Notes: generated from the letters alone by a model not told the origin. 64,000 bases of DNA from UBA8752 sp965657965 (GCA_965657965.1 CBFHQM010000001.1:62001-126000), one strand, 5' to 3'. Shown: positions 9,736 through 18,933, counted from the stretch's first letter. Program-made: numbers and translations.

Positions 9736-10785
9736 TTAGCCAAACAAAGAGGCCAACTCCCGGCCCTCTACGACGTAGAGGAACACGACCAGCAGTACGC
9801 TGATCACCAGCCCCAGTGTGGCCTTACCCAGGTCACTCAGGACCATCGGCCAGACACGGGTGCGGTCGAGCTCATTCAAGCGCAAGTGCAACGCCACCTC
9901 TCGGCCCGCGAGCATGCCCAGAAAGACCCATGTTGTGCTCATGGGAACCTTGGCGCCAATGCCGAATGTGTCGAATTTGAACACCAGCAAAACCAAGCCA
10001 TAGAACAAGTCAATAAACGTCGCAGAACGAATGTCTGCCGTGTTGGTTTTGACCCGGACGATTTTCTGAATCTCCCCTCCCCGCTGGTAAAAAATGTAGC
10101 CCAGCATGCCCACCAATACCGCAAGGGCAAAAGCAAATTTCCAAGGCTGAACCTCCGCTGGATCCCCGAGATAAACCAAGATGTTCACCAAATCTTGGGT
10201 CAGCCATTGGCTCCACAAGAACCCCGTGGCCAACCATTGGGTTACGGTCCAAAACTTCTTGTCCCGCATGAGTCCTTTGCCCTCTTCCATCGGGTGTTTG
10301 AGGAAGTAGCGTTCGGTTAAACGGCTCAACACGATGAACGCCACGATGGCGAACAAGAAGGCCACACCATATCCACCGAGGCTCTTGACCAACATCTTCG
10401 GCAGAGCCTTGGGCGCGAAGAAGGTGAGGACCAAAAAAGTGGTACTCACCGGAATGCCAAGACGCGTAATGGCCAACAAAGCCAACGGCGGCAAAACATA
10501 CCAAATGGACATTTTCGGGAAATCAATGGGCTTATCGGGGTCCTGGAAAAGTCCGGCATACTTACCAAACGTGAGGTCCCCTCCGCGGCCACCGAGGTAT
10601 TCTCCGAGGCCCAAATAACCCATGGTCACCACCACGGTCATGATGCCTCCGGCAAACAACCAGAGGACCCACCATGGCTTATCCTCGTTCGAAGTCAAGA
10701 ATGTACCAAGGGTCTGAATGCTGTCGTTGCCCACCACCGAATAGGCAGCGAGTGAAAAACCCAACAAGGCAATGACGGTTTCCAT
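9736..10785 (-). CDS. PiT-family inorganic phosphate permease
   Basis: The 349-residue integral membrane protein has about eight to ten hydrophobic segments. The N-terminal half contains the inverted-repeat signatures of the PiT (PF01384) family: GND at residues 19-21, GIPVSTTFLVLTFF around 110-123, and a second copy VPMSTTWVFLGMLAGRE near the C-terminus. The family transports phosphate with protons or sodium across the inner membrane. No PhoU-like partner is adjacent, but a different type of Na/phosphate transporter with a PhoU-like tail lies about 2 kb away on the same strand. Substrate is inferred from family only. Confidence 0.85.
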   Translation of the reverse strand: METVIALLGFSLAAYSVVGNDSIQTLGTFLTSNEDKPWWVLWLFAGGIMTVVVTMGYLGLGEYLGGRGGDLTFGKYAGLFQDPDKPIDFPKMSIWYVLPPLALLAITRLGIPVSTTFLVLTFFAPKALPKMLVKSLGGYGVAFLFAIVAFIVLSRLTERYFLKHPMEEGKGLMRDKKFWTVTQWLATGFLWSQWLTQDLVNILVYLGDPAEVQPWKFAFALAVLVGMLGYIFYQRGGEIQKIVRVKTNTADIRSATFIDLFYGLVLLVFKFDTFGIGAKVPMSTTWVFLGMLAGREVALHLRLNELDRTRVWPMVLSDLGKATLGLVISVLLVVFLYVVEGRELASLFG

Positions 10786-10842
10786 GCGCGGCGAATCTAA
10801 GGGCCGACTTGATGTTTGCCAAGGGAAGTGAAAAGGTCCTGA

Positions 10843-11970
10843 TTAAAGAACCAAAAGATTGCATCCGCGCACCTCCGAATGATCGAACCTCCCAAGCACT
10901 TCAAACCCCCGATCCTCTTGGCCTTGAATGGGGCGGGCCAAATCTTGAGTGGACAAAAAAGCGCAACTGCCCACATTGGCCAAGTCAATGATGTCCAGTC
11001 CCCCGGTTGCCCCGGTGGTCTCCATGGACAGGGGGTCGTCTGTTCTGCGCATGCGCACCCGCACCCAAGGCGGCGCCACATATTGACCTCGACCCAGAGA
11101 CCAGGCTTGACTCAGCAATTCTGTCATGCCGTACTCACCGAGAACCTCAGAGCACCCAAAATGCGCCATTAAGTGAGCATGGACCTCCTCGCGCACCCAT
11201 TCTTTTCGTTTGCCCTTCATGCCCCCTGTCTCCACCACTTTTACCTGAGGCGACAACGGGGGACGCCCCTGATCGGACCACGCCTTGGCAGCGTCGACAA
11301 GGGCCCAAGTCACGCCCATGACGACAGGGGAACGACCCGCGTCCAAAACGGCATCTATGGCGCTAAAAAGCCCCTGAAAATCATGGAGGAAGAATCCGTC
11401 CTCCGGCTTGGATCCAGGCAGACACCACCCAGCGGCTCGCAAATTCTGAACCATGTGCACCAAACTGCTGTCGGTTCGCTCGAGGTAGCCCGGAAGCATG
11501 CCCAGCAAAACAGCCCCGTCGCTGCCCGGCGCACCAAACTGACGCTCAAAACCCCAACGGGCACTGGCCGCATACAATTCCGGTGTGCGCACCGTGTGCT
11601 GCCCTTTTTTTTCGCCTGTGGTCCCGCTGGTCCTGAACACCAAGGCTTCTCCATGTTCCGCTGTACCTAAGGTGCGCACATCCCCCCATTTGAATGCCTC
11701 GACGGGCATCGTGGGAATCTCGGTCCATTTCTCCAACGATGCCGCACGTTTGTCGCTCCACCCCAGTGCTGAACACCAGCGACGGTAGAGGGCATTGCCC
11801 GCAAATTGATGCCGAAACACCGCCAAAGCGAGGGCATTGAATTCTTCTTCCAGCCACGATTCGGTGGACGGCTTAGACAAGCCAGCCAGCACGGTCTCCC
11901 GCAGCGCCTGACCTTGCTTTTCCATGTCTGCCGACGACCGATGCGACCCAACAAATTCCGAATGCGGCAT
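10843..11970 (-). CDS. LuxE/PaaK-like acyl-protein synthetase (adenylating enzyme)
   Basis: The protein has about 375 residues from ATG 11970 (an ATG at 11925 is also possible; the frame is open further upstream, but that part would overlap the divergent lipoprotein gene). It resembles the acyl-protein synthetase LuxE family of the ANL superfamily, with the adenylation loop FRTSGTTGEKKG, the segment VKVVETGGMKG, and GEYGMTELLSQAW matching the A5-type motif. Such enzymes activate a carboxylic acid as an acyl-adenylate. The acceptor here is unknown. In Bacteroidota, proteins of this type are often found without lux genes. It lies 57 bases upstream of the phosphate permease on the same strand; no functional link is evident. 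Confidence 0.78.
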   Translation of the reverse strand: MPHSEFVGSHRSSADMEKQGQALRETVLAGLSKPSTESWLEEEFNALALAVFRHQFAGNALYRRWCSALGWSDKRAASLEKWTEIPTMPVEAFKWGDVRTLGTAEHGEALVFRTSGTTGEKKGQHTVRTPELYAASARWGFERQFGAPGSDGAVLLGMLPGYLERTDSSLVHMVQNLRAAGWCLPGSKPEDGFFLHDFQGLFSAIDAVLDAGRSPVVMGVTWALVDAAKAWSDQGRPPLSPQVKVVETGGMKGKRKEWVREEVHAHLMAHFGCSEVLGEYGMTELLSQAWSLGRGQYVAPPWVRVRMRRTDDPLSMETTGATGGLDIIDLANVGSCAFLSTQDLARPIQGQEDRGFEVLGRFDHSEVRGCNLLVL

Positions 11971-12018
11971 ATCGCGCAAAATGCGGCTTATTTTGGCACC
12001 ATGTGCCAGGTGCAACGA

Positions 12019-12519
12019 ATGAATTGGAGCAAAACTTTGGGTCTGTTGGCCGTGATCACCACGTTCCTGTCTGCCTGCGAGCCTCCCGTCTCCTTGCCTC
12101 CGGAGCCACGGCTCACCAATTTGACAATGTCCACAACCGGCGACCTCGGCCTCCTCTCGTTGGACTTCGAAGACGGAGATGGGAATTTTGGACTGAATCA
12201 AACGGACACAACCGGCGCTTTTTGTCCGACATGTCCTTTCCATCACAACATTTTCTGCGAATACGAGGAACTCCAAAACGGCGAATGGGTGACCATTGTT
12301 CTCGATCCAGCCTTGGATCAGGTTCCGTTTTATTACCGCGCACCCCGCATCGAACCCACAGGCCAAAACAAGACTTTGCGCGGCACCATTACCGTGGAGC
12401 TGGCTCCACGGTACTACTTGCTTACCGAATGGGATACCCTGCGCTTTGCCGTCCACATTGTAGACCGGGATTTACAATCCAGTGACACTCTCCGAACCGG
12501 CGCGGTACTCAAGCCTTAA
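12019..12519 (+). CDS. Hypothetical lipoprotein
   Basis: The 166-residue protein has a type II signal peptide (MNWSKTLGLLAVITTFLSAC, Cys at residue 20), then a Pro-rich spacer and a domain of about 140 residues. The segment FEDGDGNFGLN looks like an Asp/Asn-rich loop of a beta-sandwich, and the FCPTCPFHHNIFC region adds several cysteines. An in-frame ATG at 12001 is an alternative start. I do not recognise a specific family, although small Bacteroidota lipoproteins with a DGDGNFG loop are common. It is divergent from the acyl-protein synthetase gene and overlaps the 3' end of the convergent transporter gene by 11 bases. Confidence 0.7.
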   Translation: MNWSKTLGLLAVITTFLSACEPPVSLPPEPRLTNLTMSTTGDLGLLSLDFEDGDGNFGLNQTDTTGAFCPTCPFHHNIFCEYEELQNGEWVTIVLDPALDQVPFYYRAPRIEPTGQNKTLRGTITVELAPRYYLLTEWDTLRFAVHIVDRDLQSSDTLRTGAVLKP

Positions 12520-14197
12520 AAATGTCGGTGAACTTGTTGGAGAGCAGGCCCATGCGAAGCCCAATCTCTTCCAGCACATCCCCCATCTCGCTAAAGGCCA
12601 TTCCACTCTCCACGGAATAACGCCCTTTGCGAATGTCCTCGCGGTGCTTCACACGCATCTGCTCCCGAATGGCCTCTACCTCAATCAAGCGAGACTCCAA
12701 TTTGCCAATGTGCAGTGCGCTTTGGGTGGCACTCACCTCGAGTGGACCGTTGAGTTCTCCAAGGGACTCCATGGCTTCGGAGAGCCCCTCGATCATGCCC
12801 AGGAGTCGGCGCCTTTGCTTGGGAATAAAATAGACGTCGCCCTGCTCTCTCTCTACTTGCAATTGACGGAACCTCTCGCAGAGTCCCACGAGCTGCCCCA
12901 TGTCGCCCGTCCACTCCAATAAAAACTGCACCTTCCGGTAAGTGCCCCCGGAAAGCTTGTTCCGTGCCAACCGCTCCAAAAACCGCTTGACTTCGGATTC
13001 ATATCTGGCGCCCAAGCTCCAATACTCTCGAATGTGCTCCCCGATGGCGTCCCTTTTCACAGGGTCCAACTCCTCCAGCATGGCCTTCATCTCCTTGAGC
13101 ATCTTCAAGGCCAACTCGTGGTGCCGCTCCGCTTCTCTTTGCGCCTCCAACACCTGCAATTCCGGCGCATCCATTCCACTGGTGGTGACCATGGGTGTGC
13201 GATAGCCCCGTATGCCCTCACCTGGAATGCACGCCCTTACCAACCAAAGCATGGGCTTGGGAAAGAGTCCAAAAACCGTGGTCATGAGCAGGTTGAAGCC
13301 AGTGTGAAGCAAAACCAGCACCACAGCGACGTCGGTTCCACCTGCGCCCAGTGGTGCTAAAAACCAATGAATGGCTTCCAAGGCAAACTGCAAACCAGGC
13401 AGCAACGCCAAAACGCCAACCGCATTGACTAGTAAATGGCTCAACGCCGCCCTTCGGGCCTCTCGACCCGAAACCAACGACGCCAATATTGCAGTGGAGG
13501 TTGTGCCAATGTTGGCGCCAAGGACAACCGCAGCGCCCATGGTCTCCGAAACCACACCGCCCGCCGCCAAGGTCACAACCAACGCCAGCATGGCAGAAGA
13601 ACTTTGAAAGGCGAGCGTGCCCACAACGCCAATCACCACGGTGCCGAGCAAGGCCAACATGGACCCACCAGCAAAAGGCTCAAGGAAACTGGCCAAGCCA
13701 GCCTCGGTCAGAGGGGGCACCCCCTCTCGAATCAACCCCAAGCCGACGAACATCAAAGAGAAACCAATGATCGCCTCTGCCGTGGTTTTGGTTCGCCTTC
13801 GCTTTGCAAACAACATGGGCAGTGCCAACGCCAAGAGGGGCAAGGCCAGCTCTCCGAGCGACGGTTGCGAAATCGTCAACACCACCAGCCAACTCGTGAG
13901 GGTGGTGCCCAAGTTGGCTCCCAATAAGATGAAATAGGCCTCAGACAAACGCAGCAAGCCGACTTGAACAAAGCTCACCACCATCACCGAGGTCACGCTG
14001 CTCGATTGCAGCAAACCCGTTAAGCTGAGTCCGGTGAAGTAAGCGCGGACCGGGCTCCGCGTTACCGTGGCCACCGCCCGGCGAAAACGGGCACCCGCCA
14101 AGCGCTGAATGGACTCGCTCATCAGGACCATTCCGTAAACGAACAGCCCCACCGCACCGATGAGATGGAAGAATTGAAGGGTTCCGTTCATGGCCAA
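12509..14197 (-). CDS. Na/Pi cotransporter family protein with PhoU-like C-terminal domain
   Basis: The 562-residue protein has an N-terminal membrane half (about residues 1-310) of the Na_Pi_cotrans family. Its paired signatures are QSSSVTSVMVVSFVQ with GANLGTTLTSWLV, and FQSSSAMLALVVTLA with GANIGTTSTAILASL, the QSSS and G-N-GTT repeats expected of NptA/YjbB proteins. The C-terminal third (about 350-560) is soluble and helical like PhoU. The family moves phosphate with sodium across the inner membrane; YjbB homologues export it. The soluble tail probably senses or regulates flux. The gene converges on and overlaps the small lipoprotein gene by 11 bases. Confidence 0.9.
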   Translation of the reverse strand: MAMNGTLQFFHLIGAVGLFVYGMVLMSESIQRLAGARFRRAVATVTRSPVRAYFTGLSLTGLLQSSSVTSVMVVSFVQVGLLRLSEAYFILLGANLGTTLTSWLVVLTISQPSLGELALPLLALALPMLFAKRRRTKTTAEAIIGFSLMFVGLGLIREGVPPLTEAGLASFLEPFAGGSMLALLGTVVIGVVGTLAFQSSSAMLALVVTLAAGGVVSETMGAAVVLGANIGTTSTAILASLVSGREARRAALSHLLVNAVGVLALLPGLQFALEAIHWFLAPLGAGGTDVAVVLVLLHTGFNLLMTTVFGLFPKPMLWLVRACIPGEGIRGYRTPMVTTSGMDAPELQVLEAQREAERHHELALKMLKEMKAMLEELDPVKRDAIGEHIREYWSLGARYESEVKRFLERLARNKLSGGTYRKVQFLLEWTGDMGQLVGLCERFRQLQVEREQGDVYFIPKQRRRLLGMIEGLSEAMESLGELNGPLEVSATQSALHIGKLESRLIEVEAIREQMRVKHREDIRKGRYSVESGMAFSEMGDVLEEIGLRMGLLSNKFTDIFKA

Positions 14198-14241
14198 GGC
14201 TCAAGGATAGCAGATATGGACGCTCCTGCCGTCCAATGGGC

Positions 14242-14273
14242 AAAAAAAGAAGGGCGGCAATGCTGCCGCCCTT
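14242..14273 (-). terminator. Rho-independent terminator after the mosaic secreted protein gene
   Basis: Read on the minus strand, a 10-bp perfect stem (AAGGGCGGCA arms, 14250-14259 with 14264-14273) with a 4-base loop is followed by a run of T (14242-14249). It lies 27 bases past the stop at 14300. Confidence 0.88.
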
Positions 14274-14299
14274 CCGTTAATCGTTGCTGGCTCGACACC

Positions 14300-16276
14300 T
14301 TATTCTGGACACGGAGTCGCAAATGTTCCGAGCAAAATCAAGAGGTCACTCACAGACGTGGTGCCATCGTTATTCAAGTCAGTTGGGCAGTCATTGACTG
14401 GTGCCAAATCACAGCTTCCATCGTCGAACAATGCGTTCTCATCGTAGTTGCTAGACTCGACATACGTACAACCATAACAGTCGTAAGTACAGGACCCATC
14501 GTCGAAAAGTGCGGTGGTGAGGTAGTTGCAGGCTGTGCCGTCGGTGCATCCGAGGGCAGAGCTGTTCGCTGCGCCTGGTGTGCCGTTCTCGACCCAGCTG
14601 TTCTGCCAGTTGTCCGCATCGTCGTTGTTGAGGTTGGTCTCAATCAACTCCAAAGAAGCGCAACCGCCATCGGGGCTCGCAGCCAGAACGTTTCCAAGCA
14701 CACTGATCTCTTGTGAAGGCCATGGATCGGCATCGTCATAGGTTACAGCATCCAGAATGTTTCCGAAAGCATCCTGCAACTGAACGGTTCCACCGCCGTT
14801 GCCCCAGTTTCCGTTGTCCATCAAGAATACGGTAATGCCCTCGTTGGTGTAGTTGGTTTGGGCCACCAAACCAGGCACCACCAAGAAGTAGCTATCGGCG
14901 GGAATAATGGTTCCCTCTGGGAATGACAGTGCAAAGGCGATGGAGGTAGGATCAGAGAAAGCAGACCAAACCTCGAAGCCGCTGACGTCGGCCTCTTCAC
15001 CTGCATTGTAGAACTCCACGAACTCCCAATCGAAGTCACCTCCTTGGTTGTTGCAAGGGTTGTAGTGAATCTCATTCACGATGATGTTGGGCAGTGTGTA
15101 ATAACAAGTGGTGTTGTCTGCAGCCGTTGCATTGGCGTTGTAGTTCAATGCAGTTTCGTCTGTACACCCAGTGATGATGCAGCTTCCATCGTCGGAGGTC
15201 GCATCTGGGTTGTAGTTGTCGGCAGTCGCATCGGTACACCCTGGGATGTTGGCGCAAGAGCCGTCGTCCTCGTTGGCCAATGGCCAGTAGTTCGGGAATG
15301 TATCATCTGTACAACCGAGGCGAACCACGTCGGTGGAGTCGCGTGGCTCCAACTTCCAGTTGCCGTAGGCGTAGCCTGTCGGAGCAGTCACACGGTAGGT
15401 GCGACCAGCCTCGACAACACCTGCACCAAACGCGTCATAGGCGCGGTCATTAACACGGGCACCTCCGGTACCGTCGTTGATCGACCACTCCGCAAAGCCA
15501 AGGTCTGCATTGTCGCAGGCTGCAGTCACGGAAATCAAAACCGCTTCCCAATCTTCCATGTTCATGTCGCCAGAAGCGAGCACTTCTGCCGCTGGAAGCG
15601 GGTTGCCCGTGCTCAAGACGGCAATGGTGGGACTGGGGATGTACTCGTTTCCAAACCAGGTGTCTGGGCTGCCTGTGATTTCGACTTCATCTCCCATCTC
15701 CACGTTTCCGATGGAGGCTGCAGTCAGGTCACTGCCACGCACCCAAATTGCGGAGAACGCACCGGTTCCATTCTGCATGGTAAAGGCCGCTTGGTTTCCG
15801 AAAGAGCCGTCGTCGGTCAGGTAAACACCTGTTACGATTCCCGTGGTGGTCACGAGTCCGGTGGCGGAACCATCGTTGATCTCCTGAATCGTCACGTTCG
15901 GAATAAAGAGGCAACTGCCATCGTCCACAGTGGCATTGATGTCGTAGTTCAGCGCCAATGGGTCTGTACATCCTTCCGTATCCGAAGCACACAATCCTGT
16001 AAAGTCATGGCTACCCAATCCGTCTAGGTTGTTGTCCAGCGCATAGTCAATGTCCAAAACAATCCATTCGCTGTCTTCGGCAGATGTTCCCGCACTGGTG
16101 ACCCAATCGCCTCCATTTCCAAAGGAAACCTCTGGCTTGCGGCGAAGGGTGTGGTTTTGTGTGCCATTGGTCACGCCAGCGACGTCCCATGCTTGACCGG
16201 GATCAGGCCCGTAAGGCTCACCCACCACGTCAATCAACGTCCAATCTCCATCGTTTCCGAAGGATGCTGTTGCACT
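14300..16276 (-). CDS. Mosaic secreted surface protein, 3' part after frameshift (lamin-tail/OB-fold/Cys repeats/dockerin-like tail)
   Basis: This is the downstream part of the gene that starts at 18911; the frame is open back to 16354 but only the part from about 16276 continues the upstream protein. In order it holds the end of a lamin-tail domain (SFGNDGDWTLIDVVGEP, HTLRRKPEVSFGNGGDW, SEWIVLD), a GCTD...DDGSC repeat, a third OB-fold-like module (TTGIVTGVYLTDDGSFGNQ; FRVT-type end), three more Cys-bounded repeats, another lamin-tail domain (IIVNEIHYNPCNN), two repeats, and a 20-residue EF-hand/dockerin-like end (CPTDLNNDGTTSVSDLL). No typical YPNP-type T9SS CTD is seen. It is followed by a strong terminator. 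Function is unknown; a surface-attached or secreted protein is inferred. Confidence 0.75.
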   Translation of the reverse strand, partial: SATASFGNDGDWTLIDVVGEPYGPDPGQAWDVAGVTNGTQNHTLRRKPEVSFGNGGDWVTSAGTSAEDSEWIVLDIDYALDNNLDGLGSHDFTGLCASDTEGCTDPLALNYDINATVDDGSCLFIPNVTIQEINDGSATGLVTTTGIVTGVYLTDDGSFGNQAAFTMQNGTGAFSAIWVRGSDLTAASIGNVEMGDEVEITGSPDTWFGNEYIPSPTIAVLSTGNPLPAAEVLASGDMNMEDWEAVLISVTAACDNADLGFAEWSINDGTGGARVNDRAYDAFGAGVVEAGRTYRVTAPTGYAYGNWKLEPRDSTDVVRLGCTDDTFPNYWPLANEDDGSCANIPGCTDATADNYNPDATSDDGSCIITGCTDETALNYNANATAADNTTCYYTLPNIIVNEIHYNPCNNQGGDFDWEFVEFYNAGEEADVSGFEVWSAFSDPTSIAFALSFPEGTIIPADSYFLVVPGLVAQTNYTNEGITVFLMDNGNWGNGGGTVQLQDAFGNILDAVTYDDADPWPSQEISVLGNVLAASPDGGCASLELIETNLNNDDADNWQNSWVENGTPGAANSSALGCTDGTACNYLTTALFDDGSCTYDCYGCTYVESSNYDENALFDDGSCDLAPVNDCPTDLNNDGTTSVSDLLILLGTFATPCPE

Positions 16277-16285
16277 AGAACACCA
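16270..16285 (-). other. Frameshift site joining the two halves of the mosaic secreted protein gene
   Basis: The upstream frame reads DDAFGLVF then stops at TAG (16275-16277). Skipping one T (16277) restores GLVF-SATASFGNDGDWTL, the expected continuation of a lamin-tail domain in the other frame. The join would give a protein of about 1,536 residues. It may be a sequencing or assembly error, a real inactivating mutation, or less likely a programmed +1 shift. Confidence 0.8.
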
Positions 16286-18911
16286 ATCCAAAGGCATCGT
16301 CTCCATTGGACAAGAAGTTGAACGTCGCATCTGCACTGTCCAACAAGGCCGCATTGGCCGAGGGGTGCACGATCAAGAAGGTGCCACCCGCCTCAATCGA
16401 GGCTCCTGTTGGGAAAATGTCCTGGAAAAAGTCCCATTGGTCAGGGTTGTCCGCACCATTGTTTTGGCTCACCACGGCATACAAAGCCAAGCTTACGCTG
16501 CTGCTTGTGGGGTTGTACACCTCCAAGTACTTGTTGTTGCTGGACCCTTCGGCCGCTTCGCTGTAGAACAAGTCGCAAGGCTGACTGCCTGTGCAAGACC
16601 CGTCGTCAATGTCGGCTCCTGGTGTGGTGTTGTCCGCACTTGGGAGGGTGCAACCGTAAAGAAGCACATCGTCTCCATCGCGCGGGATCAACTTGAAATT
16701 TCCGAAGCTGTAGTGCAAGGGAGCGGTGACTTGGAACTGGGCGCCAGCGGCCACTTCTCCGGTGGCCAAGTGATCCCATCCACGGTCGTCCACACGCAAT
16801 TCGCCAGAAGCATCGTCCATTCCCCACTCTCCGTTGCCGAGGTCAGGTGACCCCACTACTCCAGTTGACTGGACCAAGACGCCTTCCCATTCTTCCATGT
16901 TGGCTGCACCCGTTCCGAGTACTTCCGCTGCAGGAAGCGCATTGTTTTGGCTTTGGATGCTGGTCAGGAGTGGATTTCCGGCCACGCCTGTGATTTGCGT
17001 CAAGTCAAAGAATTCTGAAATCACACCCGTTAGGCTCACGAAGTCGCCCACGGTAACGGCGACTTCTGGGTTGAGGCCGAACAAGCCGCTGTATGCACCT
17101 GTGCCTTGCTGCAAGCTGAACAAGCTTCCATAGACGCCCGTGACAATTCCGCTGACGGTCACCAGTGAGTCCGTAAAGACCGGAGGAGTCAAGGCTTGGC
17201 CTTCCTGAATGGTGGCAATGGCAATGGCCCCGTCCACCAAGTTGCAACTGTCGTCGTCGATGATGGCGGAGGCGTCGTAGTTGTCCGCTGCTGAGTTGGT
17301 ACAACCCAACTTCTGGAAGTCCCCTGCGTCACGTGGCTCAATGCTGTTTCCAAATCCGCCATTGATGGCCCCCGTAATGCGGTAGCTGTCACCGAGCATG
17401 GCGCTTTGGTCTGTGTAACCATCGTAGCCGAGGTCATCCACGGTATGGTTGCCCGAACCGTCATCAATGGTGAATTCACCGAAGTTGTTGAGCTCTCCTG
17501 TGATGGCGCCTGTGACTTGGCAGAGCACGCCTTCGTATTCCTCCAAGTTGGCATCTGCAGTAGACAATACAGCAGGTGCAGGCAAGGGGTTCCCACTGTT
17601 CAAAATGGTCGCACTGGCCGAAGTCAACTGTGTGCCTCCACTGTAGCTGCCGACTGTACCTGCAACCAAAACGCTGTCACCCACTGCCACTTGCGTGGTG
17701 TCGTCCAACAATCCGCCGCCAACGTAGACAAACATGCCGCTCCATGGACCTTCGCCATCTTGGATGGAGGTGTTGCTTCCATAAACACCGGTAACGATGG
17801 CGGAGAGGGTGACCTCTTGGCCGTCAAACGTGCCGTTGTCCTCTGCGCCCATGTCTTGCTGAATCGCACTAATGGTGGCTGCACTTGGGTAGGTGCAAGA
17901 ACCGTCTTCAAAATCAACGTTAGCGTTGTAATTGGTGGCTGTTGCGTCAGTACAACCGCCGGTGCCTACCGTCACCGTGGCCACCATGCCGAGGGATGCG
18001 TGATTGCCTACTGAGCAATCATAGTTGTAGACTCCCGGTACAGTAAATGTGTAGCTCCCGATGCACGTGGGGACTTCGGGGGTGCCACCCGAAGCTACTG
18101 CCAACGAGAAGGACTCAGGGTTGTTATAGGACTCTCCGGTCAAGGCATTGATGTTGCCATTCACATCGTGAGAACCGCCCACATTGACCCACACCACGGT
18201 GTCGCCAATCGCCACTTCCAAGTTGGCAGGCTCATAGAAATAAGCACCCGCTTGCACCACCACTCCGGCAACGCCGCAAGCGTTGTCCTCGGACACCACA
18301 TTTGCACCGCACTCGCTCACGAGCAAGGCAATCTCTGCTGCCGTTTGCTGCAGGTTGGAATTGTGATCCACACAATCAGTTGCATTTGAAAAGTCACAGT
18401 AAATGGTCCAGTTGGATCCGTTCCATGTGTCTCCGTCAGGAGCTGCTGTGGTGCGAAGAGCATAACCGTCTTCGAATTCGTGACAGGTGTTTGTTCCGTC
18501 CTCACCAATGACCCCGTAGAGATCGACAATGTTGTCATTGGCATCAAAAAGTGCCACCTGGTCATCCCCGTTGCTGTCCACAGCACCGCCTGTTCCTCCG
18601 GTCATGTCGGGAGCAAAACCGTAAGCCTCTTCAAAGCTGGAGGCCGAAGCCGCAACGTAAAAGCAGCCGCCATCTTCCAAAGACCCGATATCTGAAAGGT
18701 CAATTTGACTGCCTTGTGGAGTGGCATTGTCGTTTGTCCAACGTTTCAAGTACCACCCTGTCAAATCAACAGAGGATCCAGAGTTGTTGGCGATTTTGAC
18801 AAAGCGCGCGCCGGCGTTGTCGGTTGGATCTGCCAACATGGCCAGATGGGCCGTTTGGGCAGAAAGTGCAGCAGTCAGCAGAACTGCAATCGTCAGAAAA
18901 ATTGAGCGCAT
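16275..18911 (-). CDS. Mosaic secreted surface protein, 5' part (lamin-tail, cupredoxin, OB-fold modules)
   Basis: The 878 residues open with a Sec signal peptide (1-19, ending LSAQ). They continue with a lamin-tail domain (about 22-172), a cupredoxin/plastocyanin-like domain (about 216-316), a Cys-bounded repeat (319-339), an OB-fold-like module (345-535), a repeat (536-556), a second OB-fold-like module (562-752), a repeat, and the start of a second lamin-tail domain (about 779 on). The cupredoxin has a complete set of type-1 copper ligands: His248 (GGSHDV), Cys299, His304 and Met309 (C-x4-H-x4-M). The OB modules resemble those beside extracellular nucleases, but no nuclease domain is visible. 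A perfect -7 element lies 23 bases upstream. The frame ends at a premature TAG. Confidence 0.82.
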   Translation of the reverse strand: MRSIFLTIAVLLTAALSAQTAHLAMLADPTDNAGARFVKIANNSGSSVDLTGWYLKRWTNDNATPQGSQIDLSDIGSLEDGGCFYVAASASSFEEAYGFAPDMTGGTGGAVDSNGDDQVALFDANDNIVDLYGVIGEDGTNTCHEFEDGYALRTTAAPDGDTWNGSNWTIYCDFSNATDCVDHNSNLQQTAAEIALLVSECGANVVSEDNACGVAGVVVQAGAYFYEPANLEVAIGDTVVWVNVGGSHDVNGNINALTGESYNNPESFSLAVASGGTPEVPTCIGSYTFTVPGVYNYDCSVGNHASLGMVATVTVGTGGCTDATATNYNANVDFEDGSCTYPSAATISAIQQDMGAEDNGTFDGQEVTLSAIVTGVYGSNTSIQDGEGPWSGMFVYVGGGLLDDTTQVAVGDSVLVAGTVGSYSGGTQLTSASATILNSGNPLPAPAVLSTADANLEEYEGVLCQVTGAITGELNNFGEFTIDDGSGNHTVDDLGYDGYTDQSAMLGDSYRITGAINGGFGNSIEPRDAGDFQKLGCTNSAADNYDASAIIDDDSCNLVDGAIAIATIQEGQALTPPVFTDSLVTVSGIVTGVYGSLFSLQQGTGAYSGLFGLNPEVAVTVGDFVSLTGVISEFFDLTQITGVAGNPLLTSIQSQNNALPAAEVLGTGAANMEEWEGVLVQSTGVVGSPDLGNGEWGMDDASGELRVDDRGWDHLATGEVAAGAQFQVTAPLHYSFGNFKLIPRDGDDVLLYGCTLPSADNTTPGADIDDGSCTGSQPCDLFYSEAAEGSSNNKYLEVYNPTSSSVSLALYAVVSQNNGADNPDQWDFFQDIFPTGASIEAGGTFLIVHPSANAALLDSADATFNFLSNGDDAFGLVF

Positions 18912-18933
18912 AGTGATGGCTTGTGGTTTGGTG

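Noticed and set aside
15044..16027. 327-residue plus-strand open frame
   Set aside because: It is antisense to the repeat-rich secreted protein; no signal or domain, and the repeat structure is in the other strand.
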